Notes: generated by a model from the letters alone, not told the origin. Shown: positions 1 to 9,582, numbered from the stretch's first letter. The stretch: DNA of 64,000 nucleotides from Enterococcus avium ATCC 14025 (GCF_000406965.1 NZ_KE136357.1:488244-552243), one strand, 5' to 3'. Translations and numbers: made by a program.

Positions 1-57
1 TGGCACCGTGGATTACCGCCCTCAAACCAAGTTTATTTGGTTTGAGGGCTTTTTTTG
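1..57 (+). promoter_or_regulatory. 3' end of first tryptophan T-box leader (truncated by window)
   Basis: The window opens inside a T-box antiterminator motif (TGGCACCG at 1-8) followed by a rho-independent terminator: CCCTCAAACCAA pairs with TTGGTTTGAGGG at about 20-49, then a T run. The stem is almost identical to that of the second leader at 329-371, so this is the upstream member of a tandem pair. The TGGC bulge would pair with a tRNA ending GCCA, as expected for tRNA-Trp with discriminator G (inference). Confidence 0.8.
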
Positions 58-117
58 TTCGAAAGGAACAAAACATGGGTTACGACAGGAATACTTTTTT
101 AGAAAATCAAAAAAATC

Positions 118-371
118 GACTTTAAGAGAAGTAGCTAGGATAGAAAAAATCACAGAAAGTTTCGGCTGATGAGAAGAAACATTTTTTCCCTAGTGAATGG
201 ACTTATTGGAGCGTTCTTGAACCAGAGTAGGGAACGACGGGAGCTCCCGTTACAGAGTACGATCGTTGTTGGACGATTAGAGTTGCTGTTTGCGAACAGT
301 AAAAAAGAGGTGGTACCGCGCTGCTTGCGCCCTCAAACCAAAGTTTATTTTGGTTTGAGGGCTTTTTTTTG
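118..371 (+). promoter_or_regulatory. Second tryptophan T-box riboswitch with terminator
   Basis: This T-box leader precedes trpE. Stem I can be traced: CTAGG near 135 pairs with CCTAG near 190, an A-run pairs with TTTTTT near 182-187, and GTTTC near 159 pairs with GAAAC near 176. The specifier loop reads GAATGGA with the codon UGG (Trp) at 198-200. The T-box sequence GGTGGTACCGCG is at 309-320. A terminator follows, CCCTCAAACCA against TGGTTTGAGGG, with eight T (329-371). Uncharged tRNA-Trp should favour the antiterminator and turn on the trp operon. The bulge here is TGGT, not the TGGC of the first copy. Confidence 0.9.
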
Positions 372-433
372 TTTAGTTAGCTATGAAAGACTTAGCAATC
401 CTTATTAAAAATTCAACTTAAAGGAGTCATAGA

Positions 434-1783
434 ATGAGAAAAACGAAAGAAATATTCGACAAACATCTGACCCCAGAGACGATTTATTACAGTTTGAAGG
501 ATCGAGGAACGTCACTGTTTGAACGAAGGTCTGAAACGCAGGATTATGCAATCATCGCTTTTGATCCAGTGAAGAATTTGATTTTTCAAAATGGAGCATT
601 TCAAGACGGTCACGTGAGCTATCCTTGCGAAGATCCGCTGAAGGAGTTAGAAAACTACGTATTAGTAGATGAAGAAGAGCAAGAAAACTTGATTTTTCAA
701 GGCGGGGCTTTAGGGTATGTCGGGTATGATGTGGCCGCCTGTTACGAAGCTATCGGAGAGATTCCAAAGGATCAACTAGGTGTTCCAGATCTGCAATTTT
801 ACTTATATGAATCCTATGTAATCTATGACAAGCAAAAACAAATGAGTACCTTTGTAATTGGAAATAGCTACAGCAAAGACTCAGAATTACAAATGAATAG
901 GCGAATGACAGAATTAGAGCAGAAGCTTCTTCAAGTAAGTAAGCTGCCGGATTTAGAAATGCCTACTTTGGAATTTACGAGTAATCTTTCTCAAATCGAG
1001 TTTGAAGCAATTGTAAGACAGGCGAAGGAACGGATTGTAGAAGGGGATTTATTCCAAGTCGTCCCATCGCAGCGCTTGTCAGCGGAATTTACGACTGATC
1101 CTTTTAACTATTATCGTCAGCTGAGGCAAAACAATCCCTCAGCATATCTCTATTATCTTGATTTTCCTGATGTCCAAGTAATTGGGAGTTCACCAGAAAG
1201 TTTAGTGACTGTCGAAGCTGAGCTGGTTACGACAAACCCGATTGCAGGAACTAGAAAAAGGGGAGCAAATCAAGAAGACGACGAAGCTTTGGCTAAAGAG
1301 CTGCAAAATGATCCAAAAGAAATCGCGGAGCATCGTATGCTAGTAGATCTTGGTAGAAATGATTTAGGCAAAATAGCCGTTCATGGATCAGTAACCGTAC
1401 CAACATACTTAACGATTGAGCGTTATCAATTTGTGATGCATCTTGTATCAGTAGTGACTGCCAAACTAAAACCGGGACACACAGCGATGGATGCCTTAAA
1501 AGCTACTTTACCGGCTGGAACAGTCAGCGGTGCGCCGAAGATCCGAGCGATGACTCGTATTTATCAATGGGAAACAGTCAAACGTTCGATTTATGCAGGA
1601 GCAGTTGGTTTTCTTGGTCAAAACGATCAGGCTGATTTTGCGATCGCAATCCGCACAATGGTCGTTAAAGATAATCAAGCCCATGTACAGGCAGGCGCAG
1701 GAATTGTCTATGATTCTAACCCGACTAGCGAGTATTTTGAGACATTGCAAAAAGCCAAAGCATTGATGGAGGTGGGACAATGA
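434..1783 (+). CDS. trpE: Anthranilate synthase component I
   Basis: Converts chorismate to anthranilate, the first committed step of tryptophan synthesis, using ammonia supplied by TrpG. The 449-residue protein carries the chorismate-binding signatures: GTRKRG, EIAEHRMLVDLGRNDLG and the C-terminal GAVGFLG and IRTMV blocks. AAGGAG at 421-426 sets the ATG start. It is the first gene of a complete trpEGDCFBA operon controlled by the tandem T-boxes. The N-terminal feedback motif that usually reads LLES appears here as LFER, so tryptophan inhibition may be altered (inference). It overlaps trpG by four bases. Confidence 0.97.
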   Translation: MRKTKEIFDKHLTPETIYYSLKDRGTSLFERRSETQDYAIIAFDPVKNLIFQNGAFQDGHVSYPCEDPLKELENYVLVDEEEQENLIFQGGALGYVGYDVAACYEAIGEIPKDQLGVPDLQFYLYESYVIYDKQKQMSTFVIGNSYSKDSELQMNRRMTELEQKLLQVSKLPDLEMPTLEFTSNLSQIEFEAIVRQAKERIVEGDLFQVVPSQRLSAEFTTDPFNYYRQLRQNNPSAYLYYLDFPDVQVIGSSPESLVTVEAELVTTNPIAGTRKRGANQEDDEALAKELQNDPKEIAEHRMLVDLGRNDLGKIAVHGSVTVPTYLTIERYQFVMHLVSVVTAKLKPGHTAMDALKATLPAGTVSGAPKIRAMTRIYQWETVKRSIYAGAVGFLGQNDQADFAIAIRTMVVKDNQAHVQAGAGIVYDSNPTSEYFETLQKAKALMEVGQ

Positions 1784-2310
1784 TTTTGCTTGTCGATAAC
1801 TATGATTCATTTACCTATAATTTGGTCCAGCTGTTGCCAGAGAATGTCAAAATTTTGCGAAACGATGATCCAGAGCTGTTTGCCATAGCGGAAAAAGCTT
1901 CGGCAATCGTCCTTTCTCCGGGACCAGGCAGGCCCGCAGAAGCCGGTATGATTGAAATGCTGATTCGTCGTTTTTATCGCAGAAAACCAATTTTAGGTAT
2001 TTGCCTAGGTCATCAAGCGATTGGCGAAGTCTTCGGCGGAAAAATCATCAGTGCCCCGACGATCATGCATGGCAAGCAGTCGCGTCTGCAAAGACAATCT
2101 GAAAGGCAGGTCATGCGTTATCACTCGCTGATGATCGATCCTCATCAGGTGCCACAGGATCTAGAAGTTATGGATGAAGCAGAAGGCTGTATCATGGCGA
2201 TTCGTCATAAACGCTACCCGGTGTTTGGCTTGCAATTCCATCCTGAATCGATTGGAACAGAAGACGGCGCTAGTTATCTTAATCATTTTTTACAGAAAGC
2301 AGGGATTTAA
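1780..2310 (+). CDS. trpG: Anthranilate synthase component II (glutamine amidotransferase)
   Basis: The class I glutamine amidotransferase subunit, which releases ammonia from glutamine for TrpE. It has LSPGPGRP for oxyanion and substrate contacts, GICLGHQ with the nucleophile cysteine, and QFHPES with the His-Glu pair. At 176 residues it is slightly shorter than many TrpG proteins but contains all catalytic blocks. The ATG start overlaps the trpE stop (ATGA arrangement), indicating translational coupling that fits the stoichiometric TrpE-TrpG complex. Confidence 0.96.
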   Translation: MILLVDNYDSFTYNLVQLLPENVKILRNDDPELFAIAEKASAIVLSPGPGRPAEAGMIEMLIRRFYRRKPILGICLGHQAIGEVFGGKIISAPTIMHGKQSRLQRQSERQVMRYHSLMIDPHQVPQDLEVMDEAEGCIMAIRHKRYPVFGLQFHPESIGTEDGASYLNHFLQKAGI

Positions 2311-3324
2311 ATGCAAGAATTATTTGAGAAAGTCTATCGTGGCAATGATTTAACTATTAGTGAGATGCAGCAGGTCGGCAAGGCGATCTTTGAGGAGCAA
2401 TTAACAGACAGCCAAATCAGCGCATTATTGGTGGGCTTGAAAATCAAAGGGGTTGCGGCAGCCGAACTGACTGGACTAGCGCAGGTTATGCAGGGAAAAG
2501 GCACACCAATGTTAGCAGCACCAGTCGGTGTGATGGATAATTGCGGTACTGGTGGCGATCATTCTCACAGCTTCAATATTAGTACGACAGCCGCCTTTGT
2601 TTTAGCAGGCGGCGGCATTCCTATGGCGAAACATGGTAATCGCAGTGTTTCCAGCAAATCGGGCAGTGCTGATATTTTAGAAGCTCTAGGGATTACCTTG
2701 ACCGTTAGTCCTGAAAAAATTGATTATTTGCTAAAAGAAGCAGGCATCGCCTTTTTGTTCGCACCAACGTTGCATCCGGCAATGGGAGCGGTAATGCATA
2801 TTCGCAAAGAATTAGCGACACCAACGATTTTCAATCTGTTAGGACCGCTGATTAATCCTTATCCGCTAGATTATCAGTTGATGGGCACCTATGCTGGTGA
2901 CTCGCTCGTTGAAACTGCTAAAACATTGGGACAATTAGGACGGGAACGAGCAATCGTCATTCATGGTCATGGCGGCATGGACGAAGCCAATCTAGCTGGC
3001 ACAACTCATTGCGCCGTCTATCAAAATGGTGCAGTCAAAGAATTTTCTTTTGATCCTGAAGAAGCCGGCTTCAAACGAGTGCCATTAGCAGGGATTGTTG
3101 GGGGCTCCGCTGAGAAAAATAAAGATATTTTACTTTCTGTTTTACGTGGCATTCCTTCTGCTCACTATGAAACCGTACTTTTGAACGCAGGCTTAGGCTT
3201 TATGGCTAGTGGTCGGGTAAAAACATTGACTGACGGAATCGCCGAGGCAGAACAATCGATTCTTTCTGGAGCGGCTTATGATCGACTTCAGCAACTGATC
3301 GTAAAGCAACAGGAGGCGGCGTAG
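2311..3324 (+). CDS. trpD: Anthranilate phosphoribosyltransferase
   Basis: Transfers phosphoribosyl from PRPP to anthranilate. Signature DNCGTGGD is near residue 73, followed by the PRPP/anthranilate loop KHGNRSVSSKSGSADILEALG; 337 residues is the normal length. The ATG directly abuts the trpG stop codon. The protein could also use anthranilate released by the kynureninase encoded at 29638-30909 (inference). Confidence 0.97.
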   Translation: MQELFEKVYRGNDLTISEMQQVGKAIFEEQLTDSQISALLVGLKIKGVAAAELTGLAQVMQGKGTPMLAAPVGVMDNCGTGGDHSHSFNISTTAAFVLAGGGIPMAKHGNRSVSSKSGSADILEALGITLTVSPEKIDYLLKEAGIAFLFAPTLHPAMGAVMHIRKELATPTIFNLLGPLINPYPLDYQLMGTYAGDSLVETAKTLGQLGRERAIVIHGHGGMDEANLAGTTHCAVYQNGAVKEFSFDPEEAGFKRVPLAGIVGGSAEKNKDILLSVLRGIPSAHYETVLLNAGLGFMASGRVKTLTDGIAEAEQSILSGAAYDRLQQLIVKQQEAA

Positions 3325-4083
3325 TTGGATTTTTTAACCAGAATTTTATTAGAAAAAGAAAAAGAGATAGAGAACCTAACAGCTGTTCAGACAGTTAAAA
3401 CCAAGGTTCGCCCTTCCTTTTACCATATTGTCAAAGAGCAGCCAAAGAAAATGCATGTAATTGGCGAGATTAAACGAGCATCTCCCTCAAAAGGAGTCAT
3501 CAATGAGAACGTTGATATTTTGCAACAGGCCAGAAGTTATGAAGCAGCTGGTGTCAGTGCCATTTCAGTCTTAACTGATCCAGTCTTTTTTAAGGGTGAG
3601 ATCAATGATCTTGCCGCGGTTGCCCAAGTGGTGGATGTTCCTGTTTTGTGTAAAGACTTCATTATAGATAAACGACAGCTTGATCGTGCAAAGCAGGCCG
3701 GAGCAAGTATTGTACTGCTGATTGTTGCAGCACTCTCTGTAGCAAGATTATCAGAGCTTTATCAAGAAGCCAGAAAGCGGGGACTTGAAGTTCTGGTGGA
3801 GGTTCACGACAAGGATGAATTAAGGAAAGCACAAGCGATCGGTGCTGAGATCATCGGTGTTAACAATCGTAATCTGAAGACCTTCAATGTTTCCCTACAG
3901 ACCAGTCTTGATCTTGCCCAACCAGAAGGGAAGTCCATCTATATCAGCGAATCAGGCTTTAAAACGGACCAGGATGTTGAAAAGATTAAGCATTCCTATC
4001 ATGGGATATTAGTGGGAGAAACATTGATGCGAGCGAAGACCCCGTCCGCGAAAGTGGCTGAATTGCAGGTGAGCAGAAAATGA
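3325..4083 (+). CDS. trpC: Indole-3-glycerol phosphate synthase
   Basis: Closes the indole ring from CdRP in the tryptophan pathway. It is a TIM barrel with the family blocks VIGEIKRASPSKG, CKDFIID, LVEVHD, IGVNNRNL and SESGF in order; 252 residues. The start is TTG, immediately after the trpD stop codon TAG, with AGGAGG (3311-3316) inside the end of trpD as ribosome binding site. It is a separate gene, not fused to trpF. Confidence 0.96.
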   Translation: MDFLTRILLEKEKEIENLTAVQTVKTKVRPSFYHIVKEQPKKMHVIGEIKRASPSKGVINENVDILQQARSYEAAGVSAISVLTDPVFFKGEINDLAAVAQVVDVPVLCKDFIIDKRQLDRAKQAGASIVLLIVAALSVARLSELYQEARKRGLEVLVEVHDKDELRKAQAIGAEIIGVNNRNLKTFNVSLQTSLDLAQPEGKSIYISESGFKTDQDVEKIKHSYHGILVGETLMRAKTPSAKVAELQVSRK

Positions 4084-4694
4084 CAAAAATTAAAATTTGC
4101 GGATTGAAAGATCGCCCGACAATTGAAGCGGCAGTGTTGGCTGGAGCAACCTATCTAGGATTTGTCTTTGCGAAAAGCCCGCGTCAGATGATGCCAGATG
4201 AAGTGCGTAGGCTGACCAGAGATCTGCCAGAGAGGATAAAAACAGTCGGCGTTTTCGTTTCACCGCAACAAAACGAGATTGAAAAAATCGCAGATATCGC
4301 TGGTGTAGACCTAGTCCAAATTCACGGCAAGACGAATCTGACCAAGCTTTCACGCCCAATCATTCGCGCCTTTAGTGTCAAAGATCAGAAAATCGTTTGC
4401 TTCAATCAATATGCCCATCTTTTATTGGATGCGCCACCTGCCAAGCTGATGGGTGGTAATGGTCGAACGTTTGACTGGCAGCTAGTTGATCAAAATCACC
4501 TACCTAAGGAGAAGCTCTGGTTGGCTGGGGGATTGACCAGCGATAATGTTAGCGAAGCGATCCAGTATTTCGCGCCGAAGGTAGTAGATGTTTCCAGTGG
4601 TGTTGAAACGATGGGAGAAAAGGATAGCATCAAGATTCATGCTTTTTGTCAAGCGGTTAAGGCAACAGATAGTCAAATAAAACTTCAAAAATAA
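4080..4694 (+). CDS. trpF: Phosphoribosylanthranilate isomerase
   Basis: Performs the Amadori rearrangement of PRA to CdRP. The 204-residue TIM barrel starts with KICGL (catalytic cysteine), then GFVFAKSPRQ, VGVFV, QIHG, LLLDAPP (catalytic aspartate), LAGGLTSDNV and VDVSSGVE. Its ATG overlaps the trpC stop by four bases. It follows trpC in the operon although it acts one step earlier, as is common in Firmicutes. Confidence 0.96.
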   Translation: MTKIKICGLKDRPTIEAAVLAGATYLGFVFAKSPRQMMPDEVRRLTRDLPERIKTVGVFVSPQQNEIEKIADIAGVDLVQIHGKTNLTKLSRPIIRAFSVKDQKIVCFNQYAHLLLDAPPAKLMGGNGRTFDWQLVDQNHLPKEKLWLAGGLTSDNVSEAIQYFAPKVVDVSSGVETMGEKDSIKIHAFCQAVKATDSQIKLQK

Positions 4695-4717
4695 AGTAAA
4701 AACAAAGGAGCGATTCT

Positions 4718-5911
4718 ATGTATCAAGAACCTAACAAAGCAGGTTTCTACGGAGAATATGGCGGAAAATTTGTCCCTGAGACATTGATGTACGCGATTCA
4801 AGAATTAGAGGAAACCTATGAAGCATCAAAAAAAGATCCAGCATTTCAAAAAGAACTGAACTATTATTTGAAACAGTATGTAGGACGGGAAAATCCACTT
4901 TATTATGCAGAGCGCTTAACGAAAGATTTAGGTGGAGCTAGGATTTATTTAAAGCGTGAAGATTTGAATCATACAGGGGCACACAAGATTAATAATGCTT
5001 TAGGTCAAGTGCTGCTAGCCAAGAAAATGGGCAAACGTAAGGTTGTTGCTGAGACTGGTGCAGGTCAGCATGGTGTCGCAACAGCCACCGCCGCGGCGTT
5101 GTTCGGCATGGAATGTACGATTTTCATGGGCGAAGTCGACGTGAAGCGTCAAGCGCTGAATGTCTTTCGCATGGAGCTTCTAGGAGCCAAAGTTGAAAGT
5201 GTCACTTCCGGCAGCAAGACCTTGAAGGATGCGGTGAATGAGGCATTGCGTTATTGGGTCGCAACGGTGGAGGATACTCATTATGTGATGGGGTCTGTTT
5301 TAGGTCCGCATCCATTTCCTGAAATCGTCCGTGATTATCAAAGTGTGATCGGGATCGAAACGCGGCGGCAAATTTTAGAAGCTGAAGGTCGATTGCCTGA
5401 CTTAGTTTTGGCTTGTGTTGGCGGAGGAAGCAACGCGATGGGGATGTTTTATCCGTTTATAGAAGATCAAACGGTTCGATTAATGGGAGTGGAGGCCGCT
5501 GGGCATGGGTTGGATACGGAAGAACATGCGGCATCAATCAATAAAGGCAGTGTTGGTATTTTACATGGGTCGAAGATGCACCTGCTGCAAGATGAGGATG
5601 GTCAAGTTTTAGAAGCCTTCTCGATTTCTGCCGGTTTAGACTATCCAGGTATTGGGCCAGAGCATTCTTTCTTACATGACATCGGCCGAGCAGAGTACGC
5701 AGCGATTAATGATGAGGAAGCAGTTGAGGCCTTCCATTATTTATCACGACTAGAAGGGATCATTCCAGCACTAGAAAGTTCTCATGCGTTGGCACAGGTA
5801 TTAAAATTGGCACCGACAATGAGTAAGGATCAGATTATCGTGATGAATCTTTCTGGCCGCGGAGATAAAGATGTTCAGCAAATCAAAGAACGAATGGAGG
5901 CAGCACAATGA
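4718..5911 (+). CDS. trpB: Tryptophan synthase beta subunit
   Basis: Condenses indole with serine using PLP. The 397-residue protein has the PLP lysine in [13 protein letters not shown], the phosphate-binding loop GGGSNAMG and the GAGQHG region. It is a TrpB1-type protein of usual length. Its own strong AAAGGAG precedes the ATG after a 23-base gap from trpF. It overlaps trpA by four bases, fitting the alpha2-beta2 complex. Confidence 0.97.
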   Translation: MYQEPNKAGFYGEYGGKFVPETLMYAIQELEETYEASKKDPAFQKELNYYLKQYVGRENPLYYAERLTKDLGGARIYLKREDLNHTGAHKINNALGQVLLAKKMGKRKVVAETGAGQHGVATATAAALFGMECTIFMGEVDVKRQALNVFRMELLGAKVESVTSGSKTLKDAVNEALRYWVATVEDTHYVMGSVLGPHPFPEIVRDYQSVIGIETRRQILEAEGRLPDLVLACVGGGSNAMGMFYPFIEDQTVRLMGVEAAGHGLDTEEHAASINKGSVGILHGSKMHLLQDEDGQVLEAFSISAGLDYPGIGPEHSFLHDIGRAEYAAINDEEAVEAFHYLSRLEGIIPALESSHALAQVLKLAPTMSKDQIIVMNLSGRGDKDVQQIKERMEAAQ

Positions 5912-6663
5912 AACCTTTGACGGAAACATTAAAAAGCAGAGTAGAAACAGAAAAATTATTTGTTCCATATATTATGGCAGGAGCGCAGGGATTAGATAAG
6001 CTAGAAGAAGAAATAGCAATGCTGGTAGATCAAGGAGCAGCCGCGATCGAATTAGGTGTACCATTTTCTGATCCCGTCGCTGATGGTCCGACGATTCAAG
6101 CTGCCGGATTACGGGCCTTTGCACAACAGGTGACGCTTAAGAAGCTGGTCGAAAAATTGCAGGAGATTCGTTCAGGTGCCCCGCTAATATTGATGGGCTA
6201 TAGTAATTCTTTCTTTCATTATGGAATTAAGGAACTCGTGGAAGATTTAGATGGAACCGATGTCCAAGGGTTCATTATTCCTGATTTACCTTATGAACAT
6301 CGTGATCTGGTCCTACCAAATTTGAGAGACATCGCTTTGTTAACGTTAGTTTCCTTAACTAGTCCAATAGAACGGATAAAAAAATTAACAGCGGATGCGG
6401 AAGGATTTATCTATGCCGTAACCGTCAATGGCATTACTGGAACAGGGCAGGATTTTCGCAATGATCTAATGACGCATCTGTCAAGGATCAAATCCTTCAG
6501 TAAGATCCCCGTCTTGGCTGGCTTTGGTATCTCAACGAACGAGCATATCAAAAACTTTCAGCAGGTTTGCGATGGAGTTGTTATCGGTTCTAAGATCGTC
6601 AGCTCTTTAGAAAGACAAGGAACCGAAAAAACTGGAGAAATATTGGCAGAAATTTTGCGATAA
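5908..6663 (+). CDS. trpA: Tryptophan synthase alpha subunit
   Basis: Cleaves indole-3-glycerol phosphate to indole, which is channelled to TrpB. The 251-residue TIM barrel has the signature [16 protein letters not shown] with the catalytic Asp, [10 protein letters not shown] and the phosphate loop GFGIST. It is the last gene of the trp operon. No convincing terminator lies between its stop and the following gene, so some read-through into the dipeptidase gene is possible. Confidence 0.97.
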   Translation: MKPLTETLKSRVETEKLFVPYIMAGAQGLDKLEEEIAMLVDQGAAAIELGVPFSDPVADGPTIQAAGLRAFAQQVTLKKLVEKLQEIRSGAPLILMGYSNSFFHYGIKELVEDLDGTDVQGFIIPDLPYEHRDLVLPNLRDIALLTLVSLTSPIERIKKLTADAEGFIYAVTVNGITGTGQDFRNDLMTHLSRIKSFSKIPVLAGFGISTNEHIKNFQQVCDGVVIGSKIVSSLERQGTEKTGEILAEILR

Positions 6664-6671
6664 GGTTTCAT

Positions 6672-6700
6672 TTGGTGTTTAAATTTTTTAGCGTTATACT
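6672..6700 (+). promoter_or_regulatory. Predicted sigma-A promoter for the dipeptidase gene
   Basis: TTGGTG at 6672-6677 and TATACT at 6695-6700 are separated by 17 bases, just after trpA. Transcription would begin around 6707, which argues for the downstream ATG (6734) as the true start of the next gene. Confidence 0.5.
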
Positions 6701-6733
6701 TGAGTTATTATGAAAAGGGAGAGTGTTTCAAGT

Positions 6734-8140
6734 ATGACAAAAAGAGTAAAAGGTTCATGTACCACCGTACTAGTCGGAAAGAAAGCATCAATTGATGGCT
6801 CAACTATTATTTCAAGGAACGATGATGGGCATGAAGCATTAGACCCACAGCGTTTTGTGGTAGTTCAACCAGAAGATCAACCAAAACATTATCAAGCAGT
6901 CATTAGCGGCGTGAAAGTTGAATTGCCTGATAATCCACTGCGCTATACCTCAATGCCGAATTCGATTTTAACGAATGGTATTTGGCCTGCGGCCGGGATT
7001 AACAGCGAAAACGTTGCGATGTCCGCAACGGAAACGATCACCACAAATCCACGGATTCAAGGACTTGATCCTTATGTTGAAGGCGGGATCGGTGAAGAAG
7101 ATATCGTGACATTGGTTCTACCTTACATCCACAGTGCCAAAGAAGGCGTAGAACGTCTCGGTGCTTTATTGAAAGAATACGGAACCTACGAACCAAACGG
7201 TATTGCTTTTTCTGATCAAGACGAAGTATGGTGGTTAGAAACCATTGGCGGACATCATTGGGCAGCAGTTCGTATCCCAGACGATGCTTACGTAGTTGCG
7301 CCAAACCGTATGAATATTGATGATTTTGATTTTGACTCCGCTGATACGCTTTGTTCAGATGATTTAAAAGCATTGATCGATGACAACCATTTGAATCCAG
7401 ACTTTGAAGGCTATAACCTGCGTCATATTTTCGGCAGCTCTTCAATCAAGGATACGGTCTATAACAATCCGCGGGCTTGGTATGGGCAAAAATATTTCAC
7501 TCCTGAAGTAGAACAAGACCCAATGGATCAAGATCTTCCATTCATTTGTCGAGCAAACCGCAAGATCACAATTGAAGACGTAAAATTCGTGTTAAGCTCT
7601 CACTTTGAAAATACCAAATACGATCCTTACAGAGACGGTACAGAAGCAGAAAAGACCTTGATCCGGCCAATCGGAATCAACCGGAACCATAATGTGCATA
7701 TTCTACAAATCCGCAACAATGTACCCGCTGAAATCGCAGGTGTTCATTGGTTAGCCTATGGTGCCAATACCTTTAACACGGTCGTACCATTCTATTCAAA
7801 CGTTAACGACACACCTGCTTGCTACAAGGATGCCACCGGTACCTTTGATCTAAATAATATGTACTGGTTAAGCTGTGCAACTGCACTCTTAGGTGATACA
7901 GATTACAATTTCTACGTGGATTTCCGTAATACCTTCGAGTTAGAAGCAATGTCGGCTTATCGCGGTATTCAAAATGAAACGGATAAGGCAATTGCTGATC
8001 AAACCGATGTGCAAGAATTCTTGGAAGCTGCTAATGAAAAACTGGCAGATGAATCCTTGAAACGCCAAACGAAGCTATTTGGCGACATGGTCATCTCAGG
8101 ATCAGAACATATGAAATTACGTTACAATTTGAATGACTAA
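6734..8140 (+). CDS. Dipeptidase of peptidase family C69 (PepD type)
   Basis: A cytosolic N-terminal-nucleophile dipeptidase of the U34/C69 family, expected to cleave varied dipeptides. The block CTTVLVGK followed by [12 protein letters not shown] carries the cysteine that becomes the mature N terminus after self-processing of a short propeptide. An upstream in-frame ATG exists at 6710, but GGGAGAG at 6718-6724 and the promoter position favour 6734 (468 residues). It stands alone after the trp operon and ends at a strong terminator. The family is certain; the exact substrate range is not visible. Confidence 0.88.
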   Translation: MTKRVKGSCTTVLVGKKASIDGSTIISRNDDGHEALDPQRFVVVQPEDQPKHYQAVISGVKVELPDNPLRYTSMPNSILTNGIWPAAGINSENVAMSATETITTNPRIQGLDPYVEGGIGEEDIVTLVLPYIHSAKEGVERLGALLKEYGTYEPNGIAFSDQDEVWWLETIGGHHWAAVRIPDDAYVVAPNRMNIDDFDFDSADTLCSDDLKALIDDNHLNPDFEGYNLRHIFGSSSIKDTVYNNPRAWYGQKYFTPEVEQDPMDQDLPFICRANRKITIEDVKFVLSSHFENTKYDPYRDGTEAEKTLIRPIGINRNHNVHILQIRNNVPAEIAGVHWLAYGANTFNTVVPFYSNVNDTPACYKDATGTFDLNNMYWLSCATALLGDTDYNFYVDFRNTFELEAMSAYRGIQNETDKAIADQTDVQEFLEAANEKLADESLKRQTKLFGDMVISGSEHMKLRYNLND

Positions 8141-8145
8141 AAGAA

Positions 8146-8180
8146 AAAAATCCTCCAACGTCAATGGAGGATTTTTTTTC
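8146..8180 (+). terminator. Rho-independent terminator
   Basis: AAATCCTCCA (8148-8157) pairs with TGGAGGATTT (8165-8174), followed by a T run, right after the dipeptidase stop codon. Confidence 0.9.
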
Positions 8181-8312
8181 GTTCCAACAGCTTTTCATCA
8201 CCTATCCGCAAAGCATCCTCAACAAATAATCGCTCTTTGCCTGTTATACTAAAGAAGAATAGAAAAGAAAAAGAACTATTTTCCAGATAGATGAAAAGGA
8301 GATCGTGTAATA

Positions 8313-9206
8313 ATGAAAAAAGCAGTCTTAATTGTCAATCCTAGTTCAGGGAATGAAGAGGCAAAGAAATACGCTGGACAAGCGCGAGAAAAATTGGAAC
8401 AGTTTTTTGATGAGGTGGATGTACAAGAAACAGAAAAAGAAGGCGATGCAACAAAATTTGCCCGCAAAGCGGCTGAGGAAAAAGTCGATAGTGTTTTCGC
8501 GATGGGCGGAGATGGAACAGTTAATGAAGCAATCAGTGGATTGGCTGAACAGGAGTATCGTCCGAAATTTGGTTTCTTCCCATTAGGTACAGTCAATGAC
8601 CTAGGACGTTCCTTGAAAATACCAATGGACCCCAAAGAGGCGATTGATACTTTCACCATCGAACGCAAAACATCTTTAGATATTGGAAAAGTCAACGATG
8701 AGTATTTTATGAATATTGTTGCCGTTGGAAGTATTCCTGAAGCCATCAGTGATGTTGATGTAGAAGAAAAGACCAAATTCGGCAAACTAGCCTATTTTGT
8801 GAATGGGGTCAAAGAAGTCTTCAATGATGAAAATTACCATTTTACGTTAGAAATAGACGGAGAAAAAACCGCAATCGAAAGCAGCGCAGTTGTTATCGTA
8901 TTGACAAGAACAATTGGCGGTTTTACACACATTGTTCCTGAAGCGAAGGTTAATGATGGGCAGCTGTATCTGCTTTACCTCAAGGATCAAAGCATCACGG
9001 ATCGTCTGAAAAGTGTTCCAGATATTATCAAGGGTGTTGATCAGGCAAGCGAGAATATCGGGTATACGCCATTTACAGAGGGGCGTTTGACGGTGAAGGA
9101 AACTGTAGACTTGCATCCAAGTGTCGACGGGGATGAAGGACCAGAACTGCCATTAAGCTTCAAAGTATTGCCTCAACATTTAGAAGTCTATTACGGAGCT
9201 GAGTAG
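8313..9206 (+). CDS. YegS/BmrU-type lipid kinase (diacylglycerol kinase family)
   Basis: A soluble kinase of the diacylglycerol kinase catalytic family, probably phosphorylating a membrane lipid. It opens with the VNPSSG motif and has the nucleotide-binding GGDGTVNEAI motif near residues 68-77; 297 residues is the standard size. AAAAGGAGA precedes the ATG at good spacing, and a TATACT -10 element lies near 8245. It is probably monocistronic. It cannot be assigned to DgkB rather than a YegS paralogue from sequence alone. Confidence 0.85.
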   Translation: MKKAVLIVNPSSGNEEAKKYAGQAREKLEQFFDEVDVQETEKEGDATKFARKAAEEKVDSVFAMGGDGTVNEAISGLAEQEYRPKFGFFPLGTVNDLGRSLKIPMDPKEAIDTFTIERKTSLDIGKVNDEYFMNIVAVGSIPEAISDVDVEEKTKFGKLAYFVNGVKEVFNDENYHFTLEIDGEKTAIESSAVVIVLTRTIGGFTHIVPEAKVNDGQLYLLYLKDQSITDRLKSVPDIIKGVDQASENIGYTPFTEGRLTVKETVDLHPSVDGDEGPELPLSFKVLPQHLEVYYGAE

Positions 9207-9216
9207 GCGAAGGAAT

Positions 9217-9312
9217 GAGGCAGCAACAGAAGTGGTCGGCACATTTCCGATACTAGAAAAACATTTAATCGGAAAAAGGAGTTATGACAAAAAAAATTTT
9301 TCATAGCTCCTA
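9217..9312 (+). repeat. Intergenic repeat copy A ending in a terminator hairpin
   Basis: This stretch shares a 5' block (GAGG...ACAGAAGTGG) and a 3' block (TCGGAAAAAGGAG..TGACA) with a second copy at 26114-26220. The 3' end forms a hairpin: AGGAGTTATGA (9277-9287) against TCATAGCTCCT (9301-9311), then a T run. It probably terminates the lipid kinase transcript. The middle part is not conserved between the two copies. Confidence 0.6.
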
Positions 9313-9319
9313 ATTTTTT

Positions 9320-9582
9320 TAGCCAATTTTTCTCATTAAAAATAAAGGACAAAAATGTTGCTCAAGTGAGGTTCTTATTAAGATAAATCAATTCAGTTCA
9401 ATATTTTGAGCGAAAACCATCAAATTTTTACCTTTATATAGTTATTTTCCTTTTTCTTCATATTTTACGAATAAAAAGCGCTTAAGCTGAACATTTGGCA
9501 ATTTATTTCGTAAGGATTATAGTAATTATAGAATTAGATTTATTTTAGTTCTGTTATTCACAATATAGGGGAGGAAATAAAA
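9320..9582 (+). promoter_or_regulatory. cyd promoter region with candidate cre site
   Basis: The gene-free stretch before cydA holds a very good promoter, TTGGCA (9495-9500), 17 bases, TATAGT (9518-9523). A CcpA-box-like AAAGCGCTTA core lies at 9475-9484 just upstream of the -35, about 50 bases before the expected start. That position suits activation more than repression (inference). A TTCACAA half-site at 9557-9563 could be half of a Rex operator but has no clear partner. Confidence 0.6.

Noticed and set aside
169-408. Open frame of 79 codons before trpE
   Set aside because: It runs through the T-box stem, antiterminator and terminator; the RNA structure explains the sequence and there is no ribosome binding site.
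9555-9564. Rex operator before cydA
   Set aside because: Only one TTCACAA half-site is present; the upstream half does not match, so it is mentioned but not claimed.
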